NCBI GenBank assembly: GCA_015680685.1
Contig: MNCI01021501.1
Span: 57,612 to 121,611 of the forward strand
Reading direction: 5' to 3'
Length of the DNA stretch: 64,000 nucleotides
Source of the DNA: Gnetum montanum
Taxonomy: Eukaryota > Streptophyta > Gnetopsida > Gnetales > Gnetaceae
The number at the start of each line of letters is the position of its first letter. Positions within the stretch are counted from its first letter, which is position 1. Below the pieces are notes generated by a model, which worked only from the letters and a program-made list of their open reading frames with translations, ran no database searches and was not told the DNA's origin. The translations under genes and the position numbers were made by a program. This document shows, piece after piece, positions 22,830 through 34,765 of this stretch.

Positions 22830-23240
22830 GCAAGTTACCAGTTTAAGATCTTGGCAGACCGTAAGCGTGTTCGAACATGCAAAAGACATTAACTCTACTA
22901 GTTTAAGATCATGGTGGATGGTAACATTGCGAAATCTAGTCTAATATACAAAATGGGTGCTAAAGCCACCAATTTAAGGTCATGGTGGACCGTTAACAGC
23001 TGAAGTTCGAAAACTAAGGTTACTAGTTTAAGGTCTTTGCAGACCATTAATAGGTTGTAAGGGTAAGGCTACTAGTTTAAGGTCTTTGTGGACCATTAAT
23101 AGGTTGGTGGATAAAGTTACTAGTTTAAGGTATTTGTTGACTGTTAATAGGTTTTGTAGATAAGGTTACTAGTTTAAGGTCTTCGTGGACTGTGAACGTG
23201 CAGGCTTTGTAGAGGTAGGTTACTAATTTAAGGTGGGACG
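22830..23240. repeat. AGTTTAAGGTC...GACC module array in B (RT side)
   Basis: Eight or more units about 50-70 bp apart, such as ACTAGTTTAAGGTCTTTGTG followed by GACC. Each has GGTC and GACC arms around 4-6 bases. The array lies between the RT 3' splice site and the TATA box of the opposite-strand gene. Confidence 0.8.
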
Positions 23241-23379
23241 AAATTTTCGATTGGGCCCACCTATTTGCAAATAAGAATACTACACTATTGTAGGTTTATG
23301 ACACAAAAGTACTACGCTATATGGGGCATCCCACATTACTCGGGGTGCAAAAATGGCAAGTTCTTTTCACCACGTCAAT

Positions 23380-23388
23380 TATAAATAG
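23380..23388 (+). promoter_or_regulatory. TATA box of antisense gene in B
   Basis: TATAAATAG at 145 bp before the first ATG. Element C has CATAAATAG at 42136-42144 in the same place, and both are followed by GGGGTT(T)A...CCCTGGTAA and a GAGCRTAGAGCC segment. Conservation of position and flanks supports a real promoter for the plus-strand gene. Confidence 0.65.
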
Positions 23389-23524
23389 GGGTTTACCCCT
23401 GGTAAACTTGTCATTTTCGTTATCAGAGCATAGAGCCCACATCTAGAGCGTAGCGTAGTCATGCCAAGAGAGAGAGTGAAATAGCATAGCATAGCAGGCT
23501 AACAAGAAATTTGAGAGTAAAAAC

Positions 23525-26500
23525 AATGGCACCTAAAGACAAACGTAAGCCCAAGGGCTTGCTAAGGTGGACAAAGTCAAGGACACTTTGGGGCACCTGT
23601 CCCAAGCACGCATTGAAGTACGAGAGGAGACTCCATCTACTCGGTAAGTTGCTATGGCGCCTTTGTTGTTCAAACTTCAACAATCATTATTATTGAAATC
23701 TGCAACTTTTGCCATTGTTTTGGTCTTCGTTTTGGCCGCTATGCTACCGCTATTGCTGGTTGGCCATCGCAGCTATATAGATGTTATGCTATAGCAGCAT
23801 CCAGTATTACCTTGACTGCCATTGTTGTGATTTCCTTGTCATGGGGGTTTGGGCAAGTCTAGACAACTTAGCGCATGGTTAGTGTAGCACGCCATCCTCA
23901 GGAAGGTTTGGCTGTCTGTGAGATTTGACAAATAAGACACGTGTTTATCGTAGTACAACGCGAGTTATTTTGTATGGCTGAAGTATGGTTGGGATGGCTG
24001 TAGCACAGTGAACTTTCACTTGTATACACTTTGTAACATTTTTTTATTACAGTATGCCAGTATGTTGTAAGGTCTTTAGGTTTGTTGCATTGTTACACTG
24101 TTGAATCTGCAATACTACTATGTTGTTGAATCTATTTTTTGTTAAGTTTCCCATGTTACCATGCTTGTCATAGTGATGTGTTGCACGTCATTGTACTGTG
24201 TTCATCTGTTAGCATTGCTACATGTCATGTGTTTGCATCTAGATGTTGTTACATTATGTAGGGCTTGATGCCTATGCTATGCTACAAGTCTTGCGTTACT
24301 ACGTTGCCCATTATTTTTACTCTATTTTGTTTTTTTAAAGAAAGATTTGCGATTCAAGGAGGTCATGCTACGCTATATGCAATGAAAGTGTCATGCTACA
24401 CTACATGTAATTAGAGGGTTACGCTATGTTATGTGTAACCTTCACTTGTACACAATGCTAACATTTGATTCTTCATTGTGCAGGGTCATGTTAAAATCCA
24501 TTTTGATTGTTCTAGAGATTGCGAGAGTCCTATGCTACCTTAGCGCACTGATGGCCAATGTCCCTCCTCCCCATGCACGTGTGGAGTGGTAGGCAGTCTG
24601 GTTTCAGGAGGACGCATGGGACTTCCTACTGTTCCTCCTCCAATATTTTAGTGTGATTTTTTGGTCACATTTGTCAACAGAGATAGCAGTCGTGATCACA
24701 AAAACCCTATTGCCCGAGGCAAACCAGGTAATTCTAAAATTTTTGACTGATGGGTCAATTGAGGGCAAGTAGATGGATGGTTCCAACCAATATCCAAAAA
24801 TCCTGAGACACTTAAGTTGGATCTGGGAGATGCCTGAGTATAAGTGCTATCACTTATACAACACATTATTCATTGCCCATCACATGGGCACCTACTTTCA
24901 GAACCCACCTAGAATTGTTTATTATGTCAACGAGTGAGTTCTATGAATGTATTTTATCATGTGATCTGTGCTACGTTAGACACAAGTGTTAACAGTGTAA
25001 ACATACATGTTTTTTGTGTGTTGCCAAGTTCTTTATTGATAAGAGTGGTCTCCATGGTGACATAGATGCCTTGGCATTAGCACAGATGGCCCTGCAAGAG
25101 TTCTCCTCCACTGGGAATGTGGGCACCGATGTAATAGGCTAATTTGGGGGTGAGTTTAGAACCTATCTAACTCGGTATTCCCAATTTTATGGGAAGTACA
25201 AGGAAGCTAGTTGGTTGGATAGGGAATGAGCATCCCTCAGGTTGCTCACCATTGAAGACGTGTTGGTGGATCTCCCACCATTTCCCACACCATTTAAACC
25301 TAGTATGCTAAAGTGTGAATTCATTGTTACATGTTTGAGTGATGTTTACCTTTTGCTAACCCTCTCTCTCTCTCTCTTTTTGTTTTTTATTTATTTTTTG
25401 TGAATTGTTTTAGTGGCGAAGAAATCTCAGGAGGTGATTGTGATTGCCTCCGGGTGCAACGAAACCAACCTCTTTTTTAAGTATGGGGAGGTGGAGGAGA
25501 CCTAGTGTTGGCTCTACAATGGGGCCCCAACCATGCTTGTCCATAACCTTCAGGAGGCTAGGCTTATGGACTTATTTTTGGCCGTTAATCTGAATGTCCT
25601 ACCTCCCGAGATGCTTTCCCTAGTTGACTCCTTCTCCGAAAAAGTGGACCGCTTCCACACACGTGTTCATGGTGTGCGCGTGGTGCTTGAGGTCAATGAC
25701 CAATTGTTTGCGGATCTTTTTGGCATCCCTTTTGATGGTCTCCCTGTGGGAGAAAAATCCAAGAAAGATGCACACAATCATAGGGACATCGAGGAGTGGC
25801 TAGGAGTAGCTAAGGACCAATAGGGGATCTATATGGAGAAAGTCAGGCTATGGGTGGCTAAAACGGTTTACCCTATCTTCCATGCCCGTGCCTTACCTAA
25901 GCAGCTATCCCAAGGAAAAATCATTGGAATTGAGCAGGCTTAGATAATAAGGGACTTCATGGAAGAGGGGGCCCATTACAATTGGGCCAAGCATCTTTGC
26001 AGAGGCATGCAGGCTGAAATGATCAAGCTCTGCAGGAAGCTTGAGTCCCATTTCAATGTGCACCATGCCTTCTTCATAGCCTGCTTGCGGCGTTTCATGG
26101 AATTCTTGGTAGTTCGTGAGAATGGACTCTAGGTACTACAAGATCGTAGCCAAATTTCCAAACCGTGGATCTGCCAAGTCTTCCATACCACCCACCCAAT
26201 CTCAAGACCCCCCAGAAGCTATCGGAAAATCATTTTCAATGACAACTAGGGATCAGGTAGCATGTAACTTTCGAGCCTAGGATAGCTTGGGAGAGGCACC
26301 CCCCACTACCACCAGTAGTGTGACAAGGGGTAAACACCTCATTATAGAGACTGTGACAACCAAGTTGCAACGCAAGAGGTCTCTTTTGGCCGACGAACCT
26401 CCCCACACAGATGAGGAAAGAGGGAAGAAGCTGTAGCTCAAACTTCATAGAATGCAGCCTCTGATTGGTCAGTTTTTTCTTTGTTGTCTTCTCCCCCTTT

Positions 26501-28198
26501 TGTTTTGTAATTCGTTTAATGTTTACTACGCTATATTACACTAGATAGCATAGCACAGCATAGTAACTGCTTCAAGTTGATGTTATTTTCTTACTGCAAC
26601 TATGTTTCATTAGCTGAGGAAGAAGAGGAAGAAGGGGAAGAAGAGATAGCAACCCCTATAACAGGGGTGACCGGCGCTAACGCAGAGGCTCCAGCCATAG
26701 AGGAAAGGTCCCTAGCTAATGAAGAAGGGGCTCCTACTATAGAAGAAAGGGTCTCGATAGGTGAGGAAGAGGCCCCCAACGATGAAGAGGAGGTCCATGC
26801 CGATGAGGAGGAGGCCCCTGCTAATGAGAACAAGGCTCTTGGTAATCAGGAAGTGGCCCCTGCTAACGACCCTTTTGTGGAAAGTATCTCAATGCTAGAG
26901 GGGCACATGAGCATCGAGGACGCTGCTACGTTGTTGGGTCAGCTAGAAGGAGAGGGGCTTCATTTGGATGCTAGTGAGTTTGACTGCATATTTGACAGTG
27001 TGCCAATGGGCAACCCCCCTGCTATCACCCCTGAGGGTTTGCTGTGTAGGAGCTTTACACTATCATTTATGCTATTCATCAACCCTATTATGGTTCTCTC
27101 CACTTTAGCTAACACATTTTACTATGTAGCTGATACCACTGTTGATACCTCCAGCCCATCTTCAATCTACCTACGACCATGGATTGAGACCCCTGACAAA
27201 TTTACTTTCATGGAGGGGGTGGTCGACAACATGATCAACTTCTTAGAGCAAGTCGACTCGAAAGTGGGTAAGTCATAATTGCTACGCTAGAATCTTTAAA
27301 ATTTTGTTGCTTCACTATGCCACTGTCACTAATGCCTTTGTATATGCGGTTAGTAGCTTCTCGTCTCAAGTGGAACCCTAGGCGAGCGGTTGAGGTCAAC
27401 GTTGTACTTGCATTTCCACAGGAGGTGATAGAAGTACCTCGTCGTGTATATGACGAAGCAAGCCAATGTGCACTGTACTGAGCACACTCCTTGTGGGAAT
27501 GTGGGCACATGAATAAAGAACTCTAGAAATGGGTACAGAGGCTTGAGAAGGAGAAGCCCAACCTGACCATAGAGGTGGGAGATCTCTAATCCAGGAATGA
27601 ATTCCTGTTGGCTTGAGACACCAACGATGGCAATTGGCACACAACCGTTATTGACCACGTAAGGTATTAGACAACCGTGCAATGCAACAATGAGGCCACT
27701 CATGAAATAATAGAACAGTGCATGCAAATGGACCTGTTAGCCTAGAAGAACCAAGACTGGAAGGACTACAGTGCAAAGGTTTACGAGTGGGGGCAAGCAC
27801 AAAAAAACCACAAACACATGTATAAGCTAGAATGTGCCACCTATTGTAACCAATATAGGGATGCCCCAATTAAGTTACATACTTACGAGGTATTCCTTGA
27901 CATTATTGGCACTTCTGGGGCTTACGACAAGTTCATGCAATAGGTGAAAGTGAGCAAATTTCCCGAAAGGGAAGTGACCTTTCCCACGGGTGAAACCGTC
28001 GCTGCTGCCTTTTCTCCAGTACCACTGAGATGGACATCCATAGAAAAGGAGAAAGTTGCAGCAAGCGCTGACTTGGGAGATAGGAATTGGGCCGATATAA
28101 TGGAAGAGGAGATCTTGTGATGGCTCGCAGCGGGTCTAGATCGGATACCTCTTGAAATAGACACGAGGCCGTCTTGGGTCAATTACCTTTTGGCATAG
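23525..28198 (+). pseudogene. Antisense six-exon gene of element B
   Basis: Opposite in strand to gag-pol of B. Exons inferred by comparison with C: 23525-23643, 24484-24933, 25028-25312, 25414-26467, 26614-27267 and 27354-28198 (TAG 28196). Introns have GT/AG edges, except that the exon 3 acceptor reads AA. Exon 4 carries RFHTRVHGVRVVLEVNDQ and DLFGIPFDGLPV, which resemble the plant mobile domain or 'putative plant transposon' proteins. Exon 5 is very acidic with degenerate EEAPxxEE repeats. Exon 6 contains charged, helix-prone stretches. Total about 1,135 codons. Stops such as those at 24594, 25138 and 25503, and an exon 1 frameshift, show decay. Function unknown. The domain resemblance is my inference from pattern, not a search. 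Confidence 0.72.
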
Positions 28199-28499
28199 TG
28201 ATAGTTTGTTTTATTCGAGTCTTTATTGTGACTTTATCCAACTATTTATTTTTTCCTGTGGTGCAAAATATAAATGAAAATATAGGGCCTAATGAAGCAA
28301 AGGATGATGGAGCAGGCAGAGGGTCATAGTGTAGCAGCCAAACATTTTATTTGAATTCCCGCAAAGAATGTTACAAACATTATTGATTTTTGAAAGAAAA
28401 AATGGAATAAGAAGATATTTATTCTACTTTGGCTTATGTGTTCTATTTATTTTTATTTTATTTTATTCCTTTTTTTGCATTAAATTCATTAGGAACATC

Positions 28500-28720
28500 T
28501 CGTTTTAGTTTTAGGCCATTTCGGACCATAATAATAGTTTAAGGCCATTTCGGGTCGATGCTGGTGTTAGGCCATTTGAGGCCATTGGTAGTTTTAAGCC
28601 ATTTTGAGTTGTTGCTAGTTTTAGGCCATTTCGGGCCATTGGATAATGGTAAGGAAACATTTGGCCAGTTTTACGCCTTAGCGGGCCGTTCTGTAATGTA
28701 AACAGTGGATGTGATGTGAA
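28500..28720. repeat. AGTTTTAGGCCATTTCGGGCC module array in B (protease side)
   Basis: Five to six units about 40 bp apart with GGCC arms around five bases, such as TTAGGCCATTTCGGGCCATT. It lies downstream of the antisense gene and upstream of the protease end, mirroring 46885-47135 in C. Confidence 0.8.
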
Positions 28721-28856
28721 CGGTTTAAAGAATGAGTTAGACACTTAGCGTAATCGAATGAATATGAATCCAACAAAGAATAAACGTATGACAAGCATTA
28801 GTTGCATTGGAAGCAGTGGAGTAGCTATGCTACACAGGTAATAATTATTATCGCAG

Positions 28857-29760
28857 CTACTTCTTAGCCCATTGTGGGCTTAGCGATGTGTAAGGCAGAG
28901 GGGATTTATTGCAGTATTCTTCTATGTCGTTATCTACCGCTTGAAAAAGCAACTTGGCCCATATTGTTTCATTTTCTGAGTCAGCGTTTTGGGCCAGCTC
29001 ATTTTCCAAACAAGTCACTTCAGTGGAGATGGGTGCTTCATTCTCAGAAGTTATTACTTTTGAACCTTGCTCCATGTCAACATTGTTTATCACATGGGTA
29101 GTCACTTTGTCACCGTAAATTACCACCTCCCTACTTGCATAAGGTAGATGGATTTCTTGATGTATGGGTGAAGAGATGGCCTTGAGTTGGGCTAACCACG
29201 ACCTCCCCAAGATTAGGTTAAACCCAAGCATCTCTTCTACCACGATGAATGTTGCATTTGTGGGGAACTGATCCCCTACCACATAGTTAATGTGGACAGT
29301 GCCTTTCACCACTACCTGCACTCTGTTGAATGACTTTAGACATGGTGTTGTCATGGGTTTGATTTGATCCACCAAACCTAGTTTGTCCAATATGGGGAAC
29401 GGGATGACATTTGTAGCAACCCCGTTATCAATGTGTACTCTTTGGATCTTGTGTTGACCAACCCAAATTTTGATGAATAGGGGTATTGTCATCACCTAAC
29501 CCTTTTCAGGGTCATCCTTAATGGACTCGTCATGGAATGTTAAATGAGATGTCCATGGTTCTTCAAGCGTAGAAGGAAGCATGACTGCATGGATTGTTTT
29601 CTCCTCTACCGGCATGTTTTCGTCAATAGGTATGAATGTTAACATGCAAACCAAAGCCTTGTGGTGTGCAGTAGAGGTCATTACCAGATCGTATAGGCTC
29701 AAGGTTGTAGTCTTTTGTTTTAAAGCCTGTTTGACCTAAGTAAGAGTGCTTAAAAGGTTT
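28857..29760 (-). pseudogene. aspartic protease of element B
   Basis: The minus strand has an open 212-codon piece (29495-28857) and a 68-codon piece upstream. It contains VHIDNGVATNVI (D-N-G at 29429-29421) and FNLILGRSWLAQLKAI, then HQEIHLPY, as in C and D. The upstream MSLYDLVMTS segment matches D. The frame closes next to SPQWAKK, close to the protease end in C. It is the best preserved coding block of B, but the Gag-Pol frame around it is broken. Confidence 0.85.
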
Positions 29761-29799
29761 TGTCCACTTTTTCATTTTTTTCTGTCCTTCTCCTCCATT

Positions 29800-32590
29800 C
29801 ATCCTAGAAAATGAATTTCTCGAGGAGGAGCAGTTTCAGGTTTGGGGCTAGACCCTTTTGGGTAGGGTGGCAATGATCATGCATGCATAGTAGCATTAAC
29901 TTTTGGTGATGAGGGGATCGTAAGCACGGCAGATGAACGGGTAGGCTTGGAAGGACCTGGGGTAGTACGTTCCTTGGTTGTTTCATCCTGTAAACACTCT
30001 TCCTATTTCTTTGAATAGAAATGCTATGATACCATTTTAGTTTGGTTCTACGTGATAAGGGTAGTTGAGTGTTTTGGCCCCCTAATTACCAATGGTGTTT
30101 GTGGCATTAGTGTAGGCAACAATGCAATTTTGAATATGAAGGGTGTAGGGACGGATGTCCGAGGAGGAACTTTGAGAACAAATGGCTATTGTGACATATT
30201 TTCTATGGCCGTAGGTGTTGGTACGCCATGTTGAGATGCATGAACCACAAATGGCTATTGTGGCAGTTGTGGATTACTATCTATGCCAATCATGTTGATA
30301 ATGTACCCCGTGTCGTTAGCGTTGAGGGGGTCCTTGTAAACATGCATGGATTGATTTTCAGGGTGGATAAGGTTGCTTTCATCTAAAACCAACTTCCCTT
30401 GATCAGTCATCTATTGGATGTTGTCTTTTAGTGCTAAATAGTGATCTGTGTTGTGACCACAGAGTTGATGGTAGTCACAGAATCGCTCCAGCCTAAAGTT
30501 CTTAGGAACTGGCAACTCATTGGGCATAGCCAAGGAGGGATTCCTAAGGAGCTCGCAATACCATTGATTCCATTTGATTGCCTCCTTAGACATCTGCTTA
30601 TGTTGGATGTACCCAGCCCCCAATAATTACTTTAGAAGTTCTGAAGGCTTGATGGGCAATGGGGTATACTTGGAGTGATCTTTACGCTCGAAGTTGGGTT
30701 TAGACAGGGTTGATGCCTCTGATGCCAATGTGGAGGGTTGGATAGTGTTACTTGAGCTAGGCACAGGGTTATTCACCGTTGTGGCCACTTTCTTATTATT
30801 GTTGTTCTTGTTGTTGGGATTTGCCTTGTTCGCCATGGTGGCCATCGTGGCTATTGCAGCTTTGCCCTTCTCTTTGTCTTTTTTGGTATATGCATTCTTG
30901 TATGCGACATAGGCCAGGTCTTTACTGGCCTCGACCATGTCTTGAATGCTCTTTGTTTGGGCAAAAGCTTGACTAAGATAGCGTGGTGCTAGGTAATACA
31001 ACTTGGATTTGATGAGATCATTTACCATCCCCTTGAAGATAGCTAGCAAATGGGCCTCCATGATAGGCTCACGGATCTTATTCAAGGTGGCACTTCACCA
31101 CTGTATAAACGTTTGTACCGACTCCAGCCGATCTTGCTTACCTCCCATCAACTAATCCAGCGTGACTTCGAGCTTCAAGCTATACTTGAAATGGATCATG
31201 AACTAGGTTAGGAGCTCCTCTAGTGTTGAGATGGAGGCATGCGGGAGTGCACGGTACTAGCCTAAAGCTTTTTCCATTAGATACATAGAGAAGATGCAAA
31301 TAATGGTGTGCGGCCATTGCTATAATAATAAAGATTTAGATCAAAATGTGACCAAATGCACATTACGATCGCCCTCCCCGTTGTATTTTGTGAAGTGGGG
31401 GAGTGGCATCCCAGGGGGTAACATGAGCATAGGAACAACCGGACTAATGGGGTCGTCATGGTAGAAATCCATGACCTGCATCGTGTCAAAATCAGCTGCT
31501 TTGAGATGCTTGATCTATTCAGTAAGGGTCTAGATAAGTTGGAATGCCTGATCCAAACCTGAAGACGACATAGTCGGTTGTGAGGTTCCAGGGGCAACCA
31601 TCGTTGGTGGTGTAGTAGGGATAGTAGCCTGGCTCATAAGGGGTGCTGTTGGGGTAGCCCCTACAAAAGGTGCTACTTGCAAGGTCCACCACATAGTGGA
31701 TGGTGCTGTTGGAGTGGCAGCCGCTAGTGGGGTAGTAGGGTTAGTCATTTGCATGCCTGATGGGACAGGCCATAGTCCTACACTTGGTTGTGACACCTGC
31801 GAGACTTGGTGTGCTTGGTGGTAAGGGTAATGTGGCATTTGGTGGGGCTACAAAGCAGGGAGTGAAGTGGTTAGGGTCCACCACACGGTTGGGGTTGGAC
31901 CCATCGCTGTTGGTGGAACAAGTACAAACAATGAAATAGGAGCAGCAACCCCATGTAGCTATGAGGCAAACACGGTGTGTACATAGGGTAGCGTAGCTGT
32001 GACCAGCGTTTGATACAAAGATGGGATAGAATGAGGGAGGATAGTCCTTGGATATGAAATTGAGGGAGGAGCATGTTGATATGTTGAGGGTGTAGGATGG
32101 CTACCCATAGCTAATGAAAACGTAGATTGAGGTAGATTCGTGGCAATCACAAAGGGATCTATCACAAAAAGTAGGTTTGACCTGAAGACCATGGTGGAAG
32201 GGATGGTTGCAAGGTAAGTCTAGCCACCCCCCTCGAACTGGAGTCTAGATCTTCTTATCCATCCTGGAACGCTTCTTCAAAATGAGATGTCATATCTCGC
32301 TCCCTAGGCTTACTAACTCGTAGTAGATGATCAAGGATCCACTTATACGTCTCTGTTAGGGGGATGGCAACATCAAGGGTAGGGACAAACTCCCTCTTGT
32401 TCCGATGAAGGAACTCAAAATTGCATTTGTGCTCGAGTTCTTGGTGATCCAGGGGTAGATTTACCTAGATCTTTGTGCAGATAAAGTTGTAATTCTTTGC
32501 ATCTTATGCCAAGAACTCAGGTGATAAATGTTGAATCCTAAGGGACTGGCGTGGTGCCAACATCAAGCTAGGTGGCCGCTCAGCACCCAT
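29800..32590 (-). pseudogene. gag of element B, decayed
   Basis: ATG at 32590 is followed by APRQSLRIQHLSPEFLA, which aligns with the gag starts of C and D. A long Pro/Thr/Ala-rich region follows (32200-31550). The capsid core lies at about 31530-30900: EAHLLAIFKGMVNDLIKS, KLYYLAPRYLSQAFAQ and KDLAYVAYKN. The Cys/His motif reads FCDYHQLCGHNTDHY at about 30470, with Tyr replacing the last Cys. In-frame stops and frame changes recur. The segment 29800-30400 is the degenerate gag tail and linker to protease. Confidence 0.82.
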
Positions 32591-32877
32591 GGTGCTTTGA
32601 GACAAGAAAGGAGCCTCAAGGCTTGAGGTGGAAACAACAGTTGTTGTCAGAATCATCTTGTGTGGTAAAAGGGAAGATCGCAAACTAGAAACATGGAAAT
32701 CGATGGGAGATGGGAGGCTTTTCATCCTGCTAAGTTCCAAAGGAACCGTCATTGTGACCAATCTGCACCACATGATGCGTAAACAACCACAAAAGGGTGT
32801 CATGTTTACGCTAGTGCATGACGGGGTACAGAGAGTATGCAAGACTACCCGTAAGATGCGGAAAAGGCACCAAAAGG
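32591..32877 (-). other. 5' leader of element B
   Basis: Non-coding leader between primer site and gag ATG. It contains about one and a half copies of the unit that is repeated about five times in the leader of element C (GAACCGTC, ACCAATCTGCACCAC, CGTAAACAACCAC, GGGTGTCA). The 142-codon frames overlapping it on either strand are not supported as genes. Confidence 0.6.
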
Positions 32878-32894
32878 CCCTCCTTCTAGTGCCA
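32878..32894 (-). other. primer-binding site of element B
   Basis: The minus strand reads TGGCACTAGAAGGAGGG, five bases from the LTR edge at 32900. Same site as in C and D; the CAC for CGC difference is a likely deamination at CpG. Confidence 0.75.
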
Positions 32895-32899
32895 AAAAT

Positions 32900-34760
32900 T
32901 GTAGCAACAAAAAACGTTGGTGGTTGGAACACCGAGAGGTTGTTGGGTAAACAGTTTAACCCCAGATTTGTACGAGAGCTGTGCTGGAGAGAAACGAAAG
33001 CAGGGCACCCTCAACAATTTGGTCGATCAGACAAGGACTTAATCAGTGTATCTTAACCTTATGTAAACATTTATTTCGAAAGCAAGACATGAGAGATAAA
33101 TCGATGATCAATAAATGCAGGACAACGAAAATAGTGCAAAACAATGATTATAGTAAGGAAATAGCAAGACAAACTCGAATGAGAAAGTGCACCTTCCCAA
33201 GGTCATGGATTTTATTCTTTACCTTGTTCAAAAGGTGTACAATAGGTTATGCAACGTCGGAGAGACATTGCTTACACTGAATGGTATAGTCACAGTTCTT
33301 CTACTTGATGATCTATTTGCTAAGATGTTAGAATGCTTGACTCATAAAGGGATGTTTGGAGCCAACCAGAGAACTCAAAGATAACTAGAATGCTCAAGAA
33401 AATGCCAACTATGCCTTCTGAAAGCCAACTTAAAAGCCAACTACACAAAAAAGCCAACTCTATTTGCTAAGAAGCCAACCAGCCAACATGAAAAGCCAAC
33501 CCCTTTTGAGTGTTGTTTGCCGGGGTATTTATAGGGCTAGGAGTAGGAGAGAAATGTGGTCTAGATGCCATGTGTCATGGACCCCACAAGGTGCTAACAT
33601 GTCCATACTGTGTAGGTGTGTCATGCTAGATGTGAACTTTGCTACATTGTGACCATACCATCGAAACTGCATGTGTCGAGATCCAGTGTGCTAACAATGT
33701 AAGCAAAATGTAGCTTATGCTCTGGGACTACGTCTTCCCTGCCTTTACAAGAAGGGTCAAGCATAGGAACAATATTTTGGGAGTTAACCAAGGGTATACA
33801 AAATGAAGTAAAATTTCTGATTTCGCCAAGGAGATGCTAGAGTGAGAAAGATTGATATAAACAAGTCCTAGAGTCACCCAAAGACATCTTGATGCTTCCA
33901 TGCCAGTGTTGCATTACTCAGGCTGTTGAACACATTGGTGTAGTGTAAGCAGTTTCTCACTACGTTGTGCTATGCTACATAGCGTAGCATAGCGTAGCCA
34001 CTAGTCTTGATTGAAATTTGCTTAGGATCCAAATAGCATTTGTTTGCAACTTTTTTCCTTCATGCCAGAGAGCTTTTGAACTCGCTGAACTCATGTTTGA
34101 AACACTTTTGCTGCTTTTGCATCGTTGCTATGCTAACTACGCTATGTAGTGTAGCAGCCAACGTATCTTGCTTCTTCATTCAATCCGCCATTTTCTAGCA
34201 AGAAACTTTGCTCAAGGCATGGGGACTAACTGGGGCAAGGAGTTTTAGAGGTTGAAGTCTTGTTAAAGTGCCATTTTCTTATTGGAATCACTCGGCAAGA
34301 TGGGCCTTTCTATTCCTCTGCTACGTTGTGCTACGCTACATAGCGTAGCACCTTGTGTTGACTAAATCCTGACTTGTCTTTGCAATCACTTTGTCACTTC
34401 ACACTTGGACGCTTGAGTAGCTATTTTTCAAGGCTTGCTACGCTGCATAGTGTAGTGTAGCGTAGCAAACTTCTTCACTAGAAAACTTGTTGAACTGTTT
34501 TACTCATCCCAAACACTTTCGGTAACTCATAGCATAGTTTCTAGGTAGGATGTCAGCCAGGTCAATTATCCAGTTGGGTAGGCTGAAGAGTCCAACAGGC
34601 CTGTCAGCTTTGGAGATAGAAAACTTGCTGGACTAGACAATCCATCTTCAATGCCTACATTTTCTGGATAAACTATCATGACGCTGCACTTGTGGAAGTC
34701 CTTGCCTAAATTTTGAGACTCTACTAAAGCATGGGAGTCCTGAAATTTTATGGTGTTTCA
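32900..34760 (-). repeat. 5' LTR of element B
   Basis: About 1,861 bp, TGTAGCA...TTTCA on the plus strand. It pairs with 5504-7383. It holds TATAAATA (33533-33526), AAAAGCCAAC repeats (about 33416-33502) and palindrome clusters at about 33968-33998, 34126-34155, 34319-34350 and 34437-34467. TCCTC follows at 34761. Confidence 0.9.
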
Positions 34761-34765
34761 TCCTC

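Larger units (their letters stand above)
5504..34760 (-). mobile_element. Element B: Tat/Ogre-like LTR retrotransposon with antisense gene
   Basis: Minus-strand element of 29,257 bp as it lies. Removing the plus-strand element D nested at 8788-22022 leaves about 16.0 kb. Order in its own sense (right to left): 5' LTR 34760-32900, primer site, leader, gag, protease, an intron-like interval holding an opposite-strand gene, RT N-terminus, [D insertion], short RT remnant, 3' non-coding region, polypurine tract, 3' LTR 7383-5504. RNase H and integrase are absent because an internal deletion joins RT to the 3' non-coding region near 8735. The flanking TCCTC duplication is intact. It is the same family as element C, by LTR, primer site, gene order and antisense gene. 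Confidence 0.9.

Noticed and set aside
25363-25380. CT dinucleotide run as a regulatory site
   Set aside because: It is the pyrimidine tract of intron 3 of the antisense gene in B.
26600-26833. Ser-rich minus-strand frame
   Set aside because: Mirror image of the acidic Glu-rich exon 5 of the antisense gene on the plus strand.
5504-34760. Chromovirus membership of B, C or D
   Set aside because: No chromodomain follows integrase, and the double RNase H points to the Tat lineage.
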